From: an uncultured Methylophilaceae bacterium
GTDB lineage: Bacteria > Pseudomonadota > Gammaproteobacteria > Burkholderiales > Methylophilaceae
DNA: 46,809 bases
Direction: 5' to 3'
NCBI GenBank assembly: GCA_903914945.1
Contig: CAIWQV010000045.1
Span: forward strand, 1-46,809
Shown: positions 29,281 to 40,771 of the stretch, in pieces
Numbering within the stretch: position 1 is the stretch's first letter
Layout: every line of letters begins with the position of its first letter
Program-made: the position numbers and the translations under genes
Notes under the pieces: generated by a model
The model's database searches: none
Seen by the model: only the letters and a program-made list of their open reading frames with translations
Told to the model about the DNA's origin: nothing

Positions 29281-29356
29281 TGGTGGGTCGGGCGGGATTC
29301 GAACCCACGACCAACGGATTAAAAGTCCGCTGCTCTACCGACTGAGCTACCGACCC
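29281..29356 (-). tRNA. tRNA-Lys (TTT)
   Basis: Reverse complement GGGTCGGTAGCTCAGTCGGTAGAGCAGCGGACTTTTAATCCGTTGGTCGTGGGTTCGAATCCCGCCCGACCCACCA. Confidence 0.97.
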
Positions 29357-29375
29357 AGACGAAACAAAACATGGA

Positions 29376-29404
29376 ATTATCCGTTATTGGGCCTGATTGG
29401 TCAA
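29376..29404 (-). promoter_or_regulatory. putative sigma70 promoter for tRNA-Lys
   Basis: Minus strand TTGACC-N17-GATAAT. Confidence 0.65.
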
Positions 29405-29420
29405 TAATGATTATCGGGGA

Positions 29421-30776
29421 TTAAGGTCTCAGACCTGGGATTTTACCTGCCATACCGCGCATAAGCTTGCCTAAGCCACCCTTTGAGAACATTTTCATCA
29501 TCTTTTGCATTTCTTCGAATTGATTAAGAACCCGATTTACATCTTGAACTTGTACGCCAGATCCTGAAGCAATCCTTTTCTTTCTTGTAGCCTTAATAAT
29601 CTCAGGCTTTCTTCTTTCAAGGGGTGTCATCGAACTAATAATAGCTTCTATCTGGCGAAGTGATTTATCACCATCTTCAGGATTAATTTTAGAAGCAGCA
29701 CTCGTAAATTGAGCAGGCATTTTGTCCATCAGCGCGCCTACCCCACCCATTTTTTTCATTTGTGCTATTTGATTTTTAAAATCTTCCAGGTCGAAATTTT
29801 TTCCTGATTTAACTTTTTCAGCTAATTTCTCAGCCTCTTTTACATCTATTGTTTTTTGAGCATCTTCAACGAGGCTTACAATATCTCCCATGCCAAGAAT
29901 TCTTGATGCCATTCTTTCTGGATGAAAGGGCTCGAGACCATTAATTTTTTCGCTTGTGCCAATATACTTAATAGGCTTGCCCGTGATGTGTCTCACAGAT
30001 AGTGCCGCGCCACCTCGTGTATCACTGTCTAACTTAGTCAGAATAACACCAGTGAGAGGCAGAGCATCTCCAAAAGCCTTCGCTGTATTCACAGCGTCTT
30101 GGCCTTGCATAGCGTCAACAACAAATAAAGTTTCTACAGGATTTAATTTTTTATGAAGCGCCTTAATTTCATCCATCATCTCAACATCAATACCTAATCG
30201 ACCTGCAGTATCGAAGATGACAACATCAAAAAAATGTTTTTTTGCGTAATCGATAGTTTCTGATGCAATCTTTAACGGCTTCTGGCTTGGGTTGGAATCA
30301 AAACATTCAATATTTAAACTCTTGGCAAGAGTTTTAAGTTGATCAATAGCAGCTGGTCTATAAACATCGGCACTCGCAAGTAATACTTTTTTCTTTTTCT
30401 CAATGAGAAGTTTTGCAAGTTTAGCGGATGTTGTTGTTTTGCCTGAGCCCTGCAAACCCGCCATTAAAATAACAGCTGGTGGAGTAACATTTAGCTCTAA
30501 GGAAACATTTTGATCCCCCATAAGAATCGTTAGCTCATCTTGAACAATCTTAATGATTGCCTGTCCAGGCGATAAGCTTTGTAATACTTCAACACCTAAT
30601 GCCTTAGTTTTAACGCGATCAATAAAGTCTTTAACAACGGCCAGAGCGACATCGGCCTCAATTAAAGCAATTCTAACTTCGCGCATCGCATCACTAATAT
30701 TCTGCTCAGTAAATCTTGCTTGTCCGCGGATCGTTTTAATAACACTCTGTAATCGGTCCGTTAAATTCTCTAACAT
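29421..30776 (-). CDS. ffh: signal recognition particle protein
   Basis: MAGLQGSGKTTTSAKLA; SRP54 G and M domains. Confidence 0.97.
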   Translation of the reverse strand: MLENLTDRLQSVIKTIRGQARFTEQNISDAMREVRIALIEADVALAVVKDFIDRVKTKALGVEVLQSLSPGQAIIKIVQDELTILMGDQNVSLELNVTPPAVILMAGLQGSGKTTTSAKLAKLLIEKKKKVLLASADVYRPAAIDQLKTLAKSLNIECFDSNPSQKPLKIASETIDYAKKHFFDVVIFDTAGRLGIDVEMMDEIKALHKKLNPVETLFVVDAMQGQDAVNTAKAFGDALPLTGVILTKLDSDTRGGAALSVRHITGKPIKYIGTSEKINGLEPFHPERMASRILGMGDIVSLVEDAQKTIDVKEAEKLAEKVKSGKNFDLEDFKNQIAQMKKMGGVGALMDKMPAQFTSAASKINPEDGDKSLRQIEAIISSMTPLERRKPEIIKATRKKRIASGSGVQVQDVNRVLNQFEEMQKMMKMFSKGGLGKLMRGMAGKIPGLRP

Positions 30777-30850
30777 GTGGCTATCCTGTTTTAAGTTAAC
30801 TCTTCGTTATGTACATGGTATATTAAACCTTTAATTACCAATTAAAAATT

Positions 30851-31654
30851 ATGGAAATTTGGTTACCTATTTTATTTGCTTCTTTCTGTTATCTTACGCC
30901 AAGTCTATTATTATTTAAGAAGCCAAAGCCAGATAAAAAATTAACTACTTTCAATGCTGCGCTCGTGGGAGTGGGCTTATTGGCACACTTTACAATTCTT
31001 AGAACAAGTATTTCTTTTCATCCAATTGATTTAAGTTTTGCGAATGCCCTTATTGCCACTTCATTCTTCAGCATATTGATTTTCTGGGTACTTAATTTTA
31101 ATAAAAACTTCAATTATTTGCAGCCATTTTTACTTATTCCTTCGGTCTTCTTGCTGCTCATTCACCCTCTATTTTCATCTAATCATTTTTTAACCTCAGA
31201 CCTGTCCATATTATTTATTACACATATCGCCATTGCTTTATTCGCATACAGCTTATTTACATTCGCAGCTTACTTGGCCATATTTATTTTAATCTTTGAA
31301 AAGAAACTTCATCAAAAAAAGAAAATAGACATGATCTTAAGTGGGTCACAGCCCCTCATTGAAATGGAAAATTTCCTTTTTAATATCAATAAAATTGGTT
31401 TTCTTTTGTTGACCATTACGCTTCTGAGCGGCATTTTGTTCTCGGAGCAAGTTTTTGGAACCCCTCTTCAGCTCAACCATAAGACAGTTTTCTCAATCCT
31501 AGCTTGGCTTGTTTATGGACTTCTTTTAATGGGGAAAAGACTTTATGGTTGGCGAGGAAAGAAATCTATTTATATCTCGCTCACAGCTTTTTTATTGCTT
31601 GCATTGTCTTATCTTGGAAGTAAATTTGTTTTAGAAATTATTCTTCATCGATAA
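30851..31654 (+). CDS. CcsA/YpjD-type cytochrome c assembly family membrane protein
   Basis: Multi-TM 267 aa protein opposite ffh; HKTVFSILAWLVYGLLLMGKRLYGWRGKKSI. Confidence 0.82.
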   Translation: MEIWLPILFASFCYLTPSLLLFKKPKPDKKLTTFNAALVGVGLLAHFTILRTSISFHPIDLSFANALIATSFFSILIFWVLNFNKNFNYLQPFLLIPSVFLLLIHPLFSSNHFLTSDLSILFITHIAIALFAYSLFTFAAYLAIFILIFEKKLHQKKKIDMILSGSQPLIEMENFLFNINKIGFLLLTITLLSGILFSEQVFGTPLQLNHKTVFSILAWLVYGLLLMGKRLYGWRGKKSIYISLTAFLLLALSYLGSKFVLEIILHR

Positions 31655-31658
31655 TAAA

Positions 31659-32321
31659 TTACCGTAACGAAATTTGAGGCCAGCCTTGAGATTTCGCATA
31701 TTCCTTTAAAATATCATCCGAATCAACCACCACAGGATGAGTGACCTTTTTCAGCAAAGGCAAATCATTATGCGAGTCACTATAAAAGTAGGATTTTTCA
31801 AAACCACTGAGTGATAATTTTTTATTCTTTAGCCACTCTTCCAAGCGAGTCACTTTACCTTCTTTAAAAGAAGGAGTTCCTGAAACCTTGCCCGTAAATT
31901 CCCCGTCTTTTTCTTCGGGGTCAGTGCCTATTAAATTTTGAATCCCAAATATTTGAGCAATAGGTTTTGTGATAAAACTATTCGTTGCTGTAATTACTAT
32001 AAGTAGATCACCATCATCTTGATGTTTTTTTACTAAAGCATATGCTTTGTCGGTAATCATGGGCTTAATGATTTCCTCAATATACTTATGAAGCAATTGA
32101 TCAAGGACTTTTCTCGGATTTCTTGCAAGTGGCTTAAATTGAAATTCAACGAAAGCGAATATATCTAAATTGCCTTCTTTGTAATCAGTATAGAATTTTT
32201 CATTTTTTTCTGCGTGAATTGCGGGATCTAAGTAGCCTTCTTTAATAAGAAATCGGCTCCAATTGTAATCACTGTCCCCAGCTAAAATAGTATTGTCTAA
32301 ATCAAAAAGCGCTAGATTCAA
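31659..32321 (-). CDS. HAD-IB family hydrolase (SerB-like)
   Basis: ALFDLDNTILAGDSDYNW; YFYSDSHNDLPLL. Confidence 0.88.
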   Translation of the reverse strand: MNLALFDLDNTILAGDSDYNWSRFLIKEGYLDPAIHAEKNEKFYTDYKEGNLDIFAFVEFQFKPLARNPRKVLDQLLHKYIEEIIKPMITDKAYALVKKHQDDGDLLIVITATNSFITKPIAQIFGIQNLIGTDPEEKDGEFTGKVSGTPSFKEGKVTRLEEWLKNKKLSLSGFEKSYFYSDSHNDLPLLKKVTHPVVVDSDDILKEYAKSQGWPQISLR

Positions 32322-32329
32322 ATTAACCT

Positions 32330-33880
32330 CTAGACTTGCGGATGAGCACGTTCGGATTTTGAAAGAAGCTTATTCAGTCCATTGATATATGCCTTAGCAG
32401 ACGCTATAACAATATCTGTATCGGCACCTTGTCCATTAACAATGCGGCCACCCTTAGCTAGTCTCACGGTCACTTCACCTTGAGCATCTGTACCACTTGT
32501 AATGTTATTCACCGAATAAAGCTGGAGCTCAGAGCCTGATTTTGCAATTTTTTCAATTGCTTTAAATGTCGCATCTACAGGGCCTCCGCCAGACGATTCA
32601 GCAATAACCTCTTTACCATTTTCAGAAATTTTAATTTCTGCATGAGGGGTTGTACCGGTTTCTGACATCGCTCTCAAATGGATCAATTTATAAAACTCTG
32701 TAGCTTCGGATGTATATTCTTCACTCATAATCGCATGAAGATCTTCATCAAAAATTTCTGATTTTTTATCAGCTAAATCTTTAAATCTCGCAAATGCAGC
32801 ATTAATAATTTCTTCTGATTCAATATCAATACCTAGCTCATGAAGTCTACTTTTAAATGCATTGCGGCCTGATAATTTTCCAAGTGAAATCTTATTGGCG
32901 CCCCAACCGACATCTTGAGCACGCATAATTTCATAAGTTTCTCTATGCTTCAAAACACCATCTTGGTGAATGCCGGATTCATGCGCAAATGCGTTTGCAC
33001 CTACAATTGCTTTATTGGGTTGAACAGGGTAGCCCGTGATTGTTGAAACCAATCTTGAAGTAGGTACGATTTGAGTTGTATCAATATTGGTAGTTAAATT
33101 AAACAAATCTTTTCTTGTTCTCACTGCCATGACAATTTCTTCCAAACTCGCGTTGCCTGCTCTTTCACCCAATCCATTAATTGTGCATTCAACTTGTCTA
33201 GCGCCATTCATCACCGCTGCAAGTGAATTCGCAACTGCCATACCTAAATCATTATGGCAATGTGTCGACCATATCACTTGTGAAGCGTTCTCAACTTGAT
33301 AGATCAATGTTTTCATTCGCTCACCCCAAACGCCTGGAATAGAGTACCCCACTGTATCTGGAACATTAATTGTTTTAGCCCCTGCTTTAATCACTGCATT
33401 AAAGACCTTCACAAGAAAATCGATTTCAGAACGCACAGCGTCTTCAGCAGAAAACTCGACATCGTCGGTATATTCCAAAGACCATTTAACAGCTTGAACT
33501 GCTCTCTCTAATACCTCATCTTCTGACATACGGAGTTTATTTTCCATATGAATTTTACTGGTTGCAATGAATGTGTGAATACGTCCTTTTTTTGCATGCT
33601 GAACTGCTTCGCCTGCTTTACGTATGTCATTCTCAACTGCACGCGCCAATGAACAGATAGTTGATTCTTTGATATTTTTAGCGACTGCGCTTATGGACTC
33701 AAAGTCCCCAGGACTTGCAGCCGCAAAGCCAGCTTCAATAACATCTACGCCTAATTTTTCAAGCTGTCTCGCAATACGTAACTTTTCCTCTTGGGTCATA
33801 GAAGCCCCAGGGCTTTGTTCGCCATCCCTTAATGTCGTATCAAAAATGATCAGTTTGTTATTTTTAATTTCTTGCTGCAT
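32330..33880 (-). CDS. leuA: 2-isopropylmalate synthase
   Basis: [35 protein letters not shown]; LeuA C-terminal domain. Confidence 0.97.
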   Translation of the reverse strand: MQQEIKNNKLIIFDTTLRDGEQSPGASMTQEEKLRIARQLEKLGVDVIEAGFAAASPGDFESISAVAKNIKESTICSLARAVENDIRKAGEAVQHAKKGRIHTFIATSKIHMENKLRMSEDEVLERAVQAVKWSLEYTDDVEFSAEDAVRSEIDFLVKVFNAVIKAGAKTINVPDTVGYSIPGVWGERMKTLIYQVENASQVIWSTHCHNDLGMAVANSLAAVMNGARQVECTINGLGERAGNASLEEIVMAVRTRKDLFNLTTNIDTTQIVPTSRLVSTITGYPVQPNKAIVGANAFAHESGIHQDGVLKHRETYEIMRAQDVGWGANKISLGKLSGRNAFKSRLHELGIDIESEEIINAAFARFKDLADKKSEIFDEDLHAIMSEEYTSEATEFYKLIHLRAMSETGTTPHAEIKISENGKEVIAESSGGGPVDATFKAIEKIAKSGSELQLYSVNNITSGTDAQGEVTVRLAKGGRIVNGQGADTDIVIASAKAYINGLNKLLSKSERAHPQV

Positions 33881-33891
33881 TCACTATCGCC

Positions 33892-34671
33892 TTATTTTTT
33901 AAATTTAAAATCTCGAATGAAGTTGAAATAACCTGATAAAAAGTAGCAGCCGACAACTATAAAAATAGCTTCAGGTGGGCTATATGAAACAAGCACAAAT
34001 GCCAAAATGACTAACAAGATAGCCACGAATGGAACGCTATTCCTAAGATTAATATCTTTGCCGCTATAAAATCTAATCTCGCTTACCATAGAAAGCGCAA
34101 TCAGTATTGTTAATGCCCAAGAAACCCATTTCATTTTAATCATATTAAAAAAAATCTCGCTGCCACTAAATCCATTTTCATTTGAAACCCAAACAAAGCT
34201 TACAAGAAGCGCTGCAGCAGCTGGACTTGGTAATCCAAAAAAATATTTTTTTTCATCTCGATCTAATTTCACGTTAAAACGAGCAAGTCTAAATGCTGCA
34301 CAACAGCAATACACAAAAGCTGCGATCCAGCCTAATTTTCCGAGCGGTTTTAATGTCCAAACATACAAAATAAGAGCTGGAGCCACTCCAAATGAAACCA
34401 TATCGGAAAGACTGTCGTATTCAGCTCCGAAAGCACTTTCAGTATGGGTAAGTCGAGCTACACGCCCATCTAATCCATCCATAATAATGGCAACAAAAAT
34501 CGCAATGGCAGCAAGCTCATATTTGCCATTCATCGCTTGGACAATGGAATAGAATCCAGAGAATAAAGCAGCTGTCGTAATAAAGTTAGGTAACAAATAA
34601 AACGTATGTTTGCCTATTTTATTTCTCAACAAATTTTCTTGGTTTTTACTGCTAACTTTAAACTTTTTCAT
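33892..34671 (-). CDS. pssA: CDP-diacylglycerol--serine O-phosphatidyltransferase
   Basis: CDP-alcohol phosphatidyltransferase motif DGLDGRVARLTHTESAFGAEYDSLSD. Confidence 0.95.
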   Translation of the reverse strand: MKKFKVSSKNQENLLRNKIGKHTFYLLPNFITTAALFSGFYSIVQAMNGKYELAAIAIFVAIIMDGLDGRVARLTHTESAFGAEYDSLSDMVSFGVAPALILYVWTLKPLGKLGWIAAFVYCCCAAFRLARFNVKLDRDEKKYFFGLPSPAAAALLVSFVWVSNENGFSGSEIFFNMIKMKWVSWALTILIALSMVSEIRFYSGKDINLRNSVPFVAILLVILAFVLVSYSPPEAIFIVVGCYFLSGYFNFIRDFKFKK

Positions 34672-34765
34672 GTTTAATTTTTAAAAGGAATTTAGTCTTT
34701 AAGTATAACAAAGCTTTAACAATTCCCTTAATTCTAATTTATACTCATTGACTTAGCGAACATAG

Positions 34766-35887
<1,122 letters not shown>

Positions 35888-35940
35888 ATGTCTGCTGTGT
35901 TAAAATTACGCTTTAAAAATATTACCTTTAGGAAATGTAA

Positions 35941-36258
35941 ATGTTTATAAATCAAGCATATGCTGCTTCTGATGCACCCCCAACTGACCTTATGAGCTTT
36001 TTGCCATTTATCATCATTTTTGTTCTTTTTTACTTCATGTTAATTCGCCCGCAAATGAAGCAAGCTAAAGCCCACAAACTCATGATCGAATCGCTAAAAA
36101 AAGATGATGAAATTGTAACGAATGGCGGCGTTCTCGGAAAAATTGTAAAAATAAAAGATCAATTTGTAACCATAGAAATTGCAGCTAACACACAGATTCA
36201 TATTCAGAAACAATCGATACAAGCTTCATTGCCAAAAGGCACCATAAAATCTATCTAA
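35941..36258 (+). CDS. yajC: preprotein translocase subunit YajC
   Basis: FYFMLIRPQMKQAKAH...DEIVTNGGVLGKI. Confidence 0.96.
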   Translation: MFINQAYAASDAPPTDLMSFLPFIIIFVLFYFMLIRPQMKQAKAHKLMIESLKKDDEIVTNGGVLGKIVKIKDQFVTIEIAANTQIHIQKQSIQASLPKGTIKSI

Positions 36259-36284
36259 TTTCTGAAGCAACGAACTAATACATA

Positions 36285-38138
36285 ATGAATCAATATCCTA
36301 AATGGAAATATGGCCTCGTTTTAATTGCAATTTTTATTGGCCTTATCTATTCAATTCCTAACTTTTTTGGTGAATCTCCTGCTCTTCAGGTAAAGACAAC
36401 TAAAACATCGGATAAATTAGATCTATCCATTCTAGGCACTATTGAAAATTCCTTAAAAGAAGCTAATCTTCCCTTTGATGGCATGGTGCAAGAACCTAAT
36501 GGCATTAAAATTAAGTTTGCAAGTCCTGACAGCCAAGTCAAAGCAAAGGATGTGCTTCAAAATGCTCTAGGTAGTAATTATGTGATTGCGCTAAATCTTG
36601 TCTCTAAATCACCTTCATGGTTATCTAAAATTGGCGCCATTCCAATGTATCTGGGTTTAGATTTACGAGGTGGGGTTCATTTTCTCCTTCAAGTCGATAT
36701 GAAAGCTGCGGCTGAAAAGGCGGCTGAAAGCTATTTAAATGACTTCCGTATGACACTAAGAAAAGAGCGTATTTCTTACATTGGCGCTGCAAGATTAAAC
36801 GAAATCGTAAAGATTCAGTTTGATAGTCAAGAAGAATTAGACAAAGCTAAGAAATTGATTAAAGTCAATTATCCGGACCTCATGATGAGCGAATCATCTT
36901 CAGGAAAAGATAAAGCAATTGATATCAGCATGAGTGAAATGGGTAAGAAAAAAATTCAGGAATTTGCGCTGAAACAAAACTTACAAACACTACATAACCG
37001 AATTAATGAATTAGGTGTTGCAGAGCCTATTATCCAGCAACAAGGCCTGGATAGAATCGTCGTTCAATTGCCTGGTGTGCAAGATACTGCAAAGGCAAAA
37101 GAAATTCTTGGAAGAACAGCCACACTAGAAATAAGATTAGTCGATGAAGATAAAACTGATATAGCGACTTTAGAAAGCGCTCAAAAAGGTAATGCGCCTT
37201 TTGGTGATGATCTTTTTAAAGATAGAGATGGTAGATCAATTCTTGTTAAAAAGAATGTGCTACTTACAGGAGACAGAATAACTGATGCTGGCCCTGGCGT
37301 AGATCAGCAATCAGGAAGATCAGTTGTTCATGTAACACTTGATGGAAGAGGTTCAAATATCTTTAAACAAGTGACGCGCGAAAATGTAGGTAAACGTTTA
37401 GCTATCCTTCTTATTGAAAAAGGACAAACAGAAGTTGTCACAGCGCCAGTGATCCAGCAAGAAATTGGTGGTGGTCGCGTCCAAATTTCTGGCATGAATA
37501 GCCCTCAAGAAGCTACTGATATATCGCTTTTATTAAGAGCTGGTGCCCTTGCAGCGCCTATGCAAATTATTGAAGAGCGCACAGTGGGTCCAAGTATGGG
37601 TGAAGAAAATATCAAACGCGGTGTTCACTCTACGCTATGGGGATTTGCAGCGATCTCGGTGATGATGGCGTTCTACTATATGCTATTTGGTGGCGTTTCT
37701 ATTTTTGCGCTTGCCGTCAATTTATTGCTACTCGTGGCATTACTATCTATTCTTCAGGCTACATTAACCCTTCCTGGACTAGCAGCAATTGCATTAGCTT
37801 TAGGTATGGCCATTGATGCAAACGTACTCATTAATGAAAGAATTAGAGAAGAGCTTAGAAATGGGAATACGCCTCAAGCAAGCATCCACGCTGGCTACGA
37901 TCGAGCTTTCGATACAATTCTAGATTCGAATGTAACGACATTGATTGCAGGTCTTGCCTTATTTATGTTTGGTACAGGCCCTATTAAAGGATTTGCTGTA
38001 GTGCATGTTCTAGGTATTTTGACTTCGATGTTTAGTGCTATTTTGGTATCTAGAGCGCTTGTGAATATTATTTACGGTTATCGCCGCAAAATTGATAAGT
38101 TATCTATTGGTCAAATTTACAGGCCCGATAAAGATTAA
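36285..38138 (+). CDS. secD: protein translocase subunit SecD
   Basis: YLGLDLRGGVHFLLQVD; downstream of yajC. Confidence 0.97.
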   Translation: MNQYPKWKYGLVLIAIFIGLIYSIPNFFGESPALQVKTTKTSDKLDLSILGTIENSLKEANLPFDGMVQEPNGIKIKFASPDSQVKAKDVLQNALGSNYVIALNLVSKSPSWLSKIGAIPMYLGLDLRGGVHFLLQVDMKAAAEKAAESYLNDFRMTLRKERISYIGAARLNEIVKIQFDSQEELDKAKKLIKVNYPDLMMSESSSGKDKAIDISMSEMGKKKIQEFALKQNLQTLHNRINELGVAEPIIQQQGLDRIVVQLPGVQDTAKAKEILGRTATLEIRLVDEDKTDIATLESAQKGNAPFGDDLFKDRDGRSILVKKNVLLTGDRITDAGPGVDQQSGRSVVHVTLDGRGSNIFKQVTRENVGKRLAILLIEKGQTEVVTAPVIQQEIGGGRVQISGMNSPQEATDISLLLRAGALAAPMQIIEERTVGPSMGEENIKRGVHSTLWGFAAISVMMAFYYMLFGGVSIFALAVNLLLLVALLSILQATLTLPGLAAIALALGMAIDANVLINERIREELRNGNTPQASIHAGYDRAFDTILDSNVTTLIAGLALFMFGTGPIKGFAVVHVLGILTSMFSAILVSRALVNIIYGYRRKIDKLSIGQIYRPDKD

Positions 38139-38141
38139 ATT

Positions 38142-39080
38142 ATGGAACTATTTAGAATAAAAAAAGATATACCTTTTATGAGTTATGGTCGATTAACAAC
38201 GACTATTTCGCTTATTACATTTATATTGGCGATTATTTTCCTATTCGCCAAAGGTCTTAATCTTGGTGTCGATTTTACCGGTGGCACACTTATGGAGGTA
38301 AGCTATACCCATCCAGCTGATATCGATAAAATTCGTCAAGTCATGGATAAAATTGAACTCAAAGATGCCACAGTGCAAAATTTTGGCACAAGCAAAGATG
38401 TATTAATCCGTTTACCCTTAAGACAAGAATTATCAATAGCGCAATTATCGGAAAAAGTTTCTGCAGCTCTTATTGAAAGTGATAAGGATACAAAAATTCA
38501 AAGAGTTGAATCTGTGGGATCGCAAGTTGGTGACGAGCTATATTCAAATGGTGCGCTCGCATTACTTCTTGTGTGCTTTGGCATTATTGCGTACTTAGCA
38601 TTAAGATTTGAATGGCGATTTGCAATAGCTGCCATTATTGCAAATATGCATGACGTCATCATCATTCTAGGTTTCTTTGCATTTTTCCAATGGGAGTTTA
38701 ACTTGACTGTTCTTGCAGCTATTCTTGCTGTTTTAGGTTACTCCGTTAATGAATCAGTAGTGGTTTTTGATCGTGTAAGAGAAAACTTTAAAAAAATGAG
38801 AAAATCGACTGTTGTTGAAGTGATTGATAACGCGATTACTAGAACAATGTCTCGTACTGTGATCACCCACCTTATGACGCAAACCATGGTGTGTTCGATG
38901 CTATTTTTCGGAGGCGAAACACTTCATAATTTTTCACTTGCATTAACGATTGGTATTTTATTTGGTATTTACTCATCAGTCCTTGTTGCCTGTCCAGTTG
39001 CTATGTGGCTTGGTGTATCTCATCGAAACCTTATTCAAGACCAACCCAAAGAAAACCCGTCACAAGAAATTAATCCATAA
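38142..39080 (+). CDS. secF: protein translocase subunit SecF
   Basis: LNLGVDFTGGTLMEV; VLGYSVNESVVVFDRVREN. Confidence 0.97.
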   Translation: MELFRIKKDIPFMSYGRLTTTISLITFILAIIFLFAKGLNLGVDFTGGTLMEVSYTHPADIDKIRQVMDKIELKDATVQNFGTSKDVLIRLPLRQELSIAQLSEKVSAALIESDKDTKIQRVESVGSQVGDELYSNGALALLLVCFGIIAYLALRFEWRFAIAAIIANMHDVIIILGFFAFFQWEFNLTVLAAILAVLGYSVNESVVVFDRVRENFKKMRKSTVVEVIDNAITRTMSRTVITHLMTQTMVCSMLFFGGETLHNFSLALTIGILFGIYSSVLVACPVAMWLGVSHRNLIQDQPKENPSQEINP

Positions 39081-39094
39081 GTTTTTTTAAAACT

Positions 39095-40372
39095 TTGAAC
39101 ACCCTATCCCTTAGTTATCAATTTGTCATTCTTGCAGCTTTAATAGCTATATCGGCTTTCTTTTCGCTCGCCGAAACAAGCTTAATGACACTTAATCGTT
39201 ATCGATTAAAACATTTGGTATCTCAAGGAAATCGTGCAGCCAAACTCACACATAAATTATTATCTTCGACTGATAAACTTTTAGGCGTTATTTTGCTATG
39301 CAAGGAGTTTGCAAATGCGGCCTCTGCAATGTTTGTCACGGTGATTACAGTTCGCTTATATGGGGAAGGTCAAATTGCTCTTATGGCAGGCACTTTAGTG
39401 ACTACCTTCTTAATTTTAATTTTTGGCGAAGTTTCTCCTAAAGTTATTGCGGCATCGAAACCTGAAAGATTCGCTTTTTTCTGCAGTTACGTTCTCTACC
39501 CTCTTTTAAAAATTCTTTATCCTATTGTGATATTGGTTAACTTTTTTGTATTAACTTTCGTCAAAATATTTAATGTCAAAATTGATTTTAATAATAATCT
39601 TCATGCCATATCTATGGATGAATTAAGAAGTATTATTTCTGAAGCTGGTCAGTTTATTCCTAACCAACATAGAAAAATTCTCCTTAATTTATTTGAATTA
39701 GAACGTATTACTGTGGATGACATTATGATTCCCCATACCTTTGTAGAATCAATTGATTTTGATTTATCAGATGAGGAAATTATTCAGAAATTACTCACCT
39801 TTCAGCACAGCAGAGTATTAGTAAAAACAAATTCTCCTGAAAATATTTTGGGGCTGCTTGATACACAAAAAATTATCAAACAGCTAAATATTCATGATGC
39901 TTTAAATAAAATTACAAAAAGTGATCTAGAGGGACTCATAACTGAGCCGTACTTCATTCCATCTGGCACGCCTTTATATACTCAATTGCAGAATTTTCAA
40001 GACAAACAAGAAAGAATTGGCTTGATTGTAAATGAGCATGGGGAGTTTATAGGTCTTTTAAGTCTAGAAGATATTTTAGAAGAGGTAGTGGGTGAATTTA
40101 ATTTAGATTTTCTATCAAGATCATCTAAATTTAGTCAAGATGAAGATGGCGGTTGGATTGTAGATGGAAGTGTTACGATAAGAACGCTAAATAAAAAGCT
40201 TAATCTTCACTTTCCAATTGACGGTCCTAAAACGCTCAATGGATTAGTATTGGAATACTTCGAAGATATCCCTGAGCCGAACACAAGTTTTAAAATAGCT
40301 AACCATACATTAGAAGTTCTTCAATCGCATGATCGCATTGTGAAGAGCATAAAAATCTACCCTCTTTCTTAA
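39095..40372 (+). CDS. HlyC/CorC (CNNM/DUF21-CBS) family transporter
   Basis: FFSLAETSLMTLNRYRLKHL; IFGEVSPKVIA; CBS pair; GLLSLEDILEEVVGE. TTG start. Confidence 0.92.
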   Translation: MNTLSLSYQFVILAALIAISAFFSLAETSLMTLNRYRLKHLVSQGNRAAKLTHKLLSSTDKLLGVILLCKEFANAASAMFVTVITVRLYGEGQIALMAGTLVTTFLILIFGEVSPKVIAASKPERFAFFCSYVLYPLLKILYPIVILVNFFVLTFVKIFNVKIDFNNNLHAISMDELRSIISEAGQFIPNQHRKILLNLFELERITVDDIMIPHTFVESIDFDLSDEEIIQKLLTFQHSRVLVKTNSPENILGLLDTQKIIKQLNIHDALNKITKSDLEGLITEPYFIPSGTPLYTQLQNFQDKQERIGLIVNEHGEFIGLLSLEDILEEVVGEFNLDFLSRSSKFSQDEDGGWIVDGSVTIRTLNKKLNLHFPIDGPKTLNGLVLEYFEDIPEPNTSFKIANHTLEVLQSHDRIVKSIKIYPLS

Positions 40373-40447
40373 GTTTTTATAAATTCTCACAAAGAATCGC
40401 TTGAGTTTTTATTTTTTTTAATCACAATAATCATTAAGGTTTAGCTG

Positions 40448-40762
40448 ATGCCAAAAATAAATGCAACTGATGACATAAAGCTTAGTCCAAAAAAGGCTAA
40501 GACTAAACTGCCAAGTATGTACAAAGTTATCATACTTAACGATGACTTTACCCCTATGGAATTTGTTGTTAATACAATTCAGCGTTTTTTTAATAAAAGT
40601 GTTGATGAGGCTACTCGTATAATGTTAAAAATACACACAGAGGGTTTAGGTGTATGCGGCATATTTCCTCAAGATATCGCCGAAACAAAAATGAATCAGG
40701 TGCTAAACTATGCAAAAGAACATCAACATCCATTGCAATGTATTATTGAAAGAATAGATTAA
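40448..40762 (+). CDS. clpS: ATP-dependent Clp protease adaptor ClpS
   Basis: YKVIILNDDFTPMEFVV; IHTEGLGVCGIFPQDIAETK. Confidence 0.96.
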   Translation: MPKINATDDIKLSPKKAKTKLPSMYKVIILNDDFTPMEFVVNTIQRFFNKSVDEATRIMLKIHTEGLGVCGIFPQDIAETKMNQVLNYAKEHQHPLQCIIERID

Positions 40763-40771
40763 ACTTAAATT

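Noticed and set aside
40385-40420. CTCA...TGAG followed by a long T run after the CorC-family gene as a terminator
   Set aside because: Stem is only 4-5 bp with a bulge; too weak to call despite the T tract.
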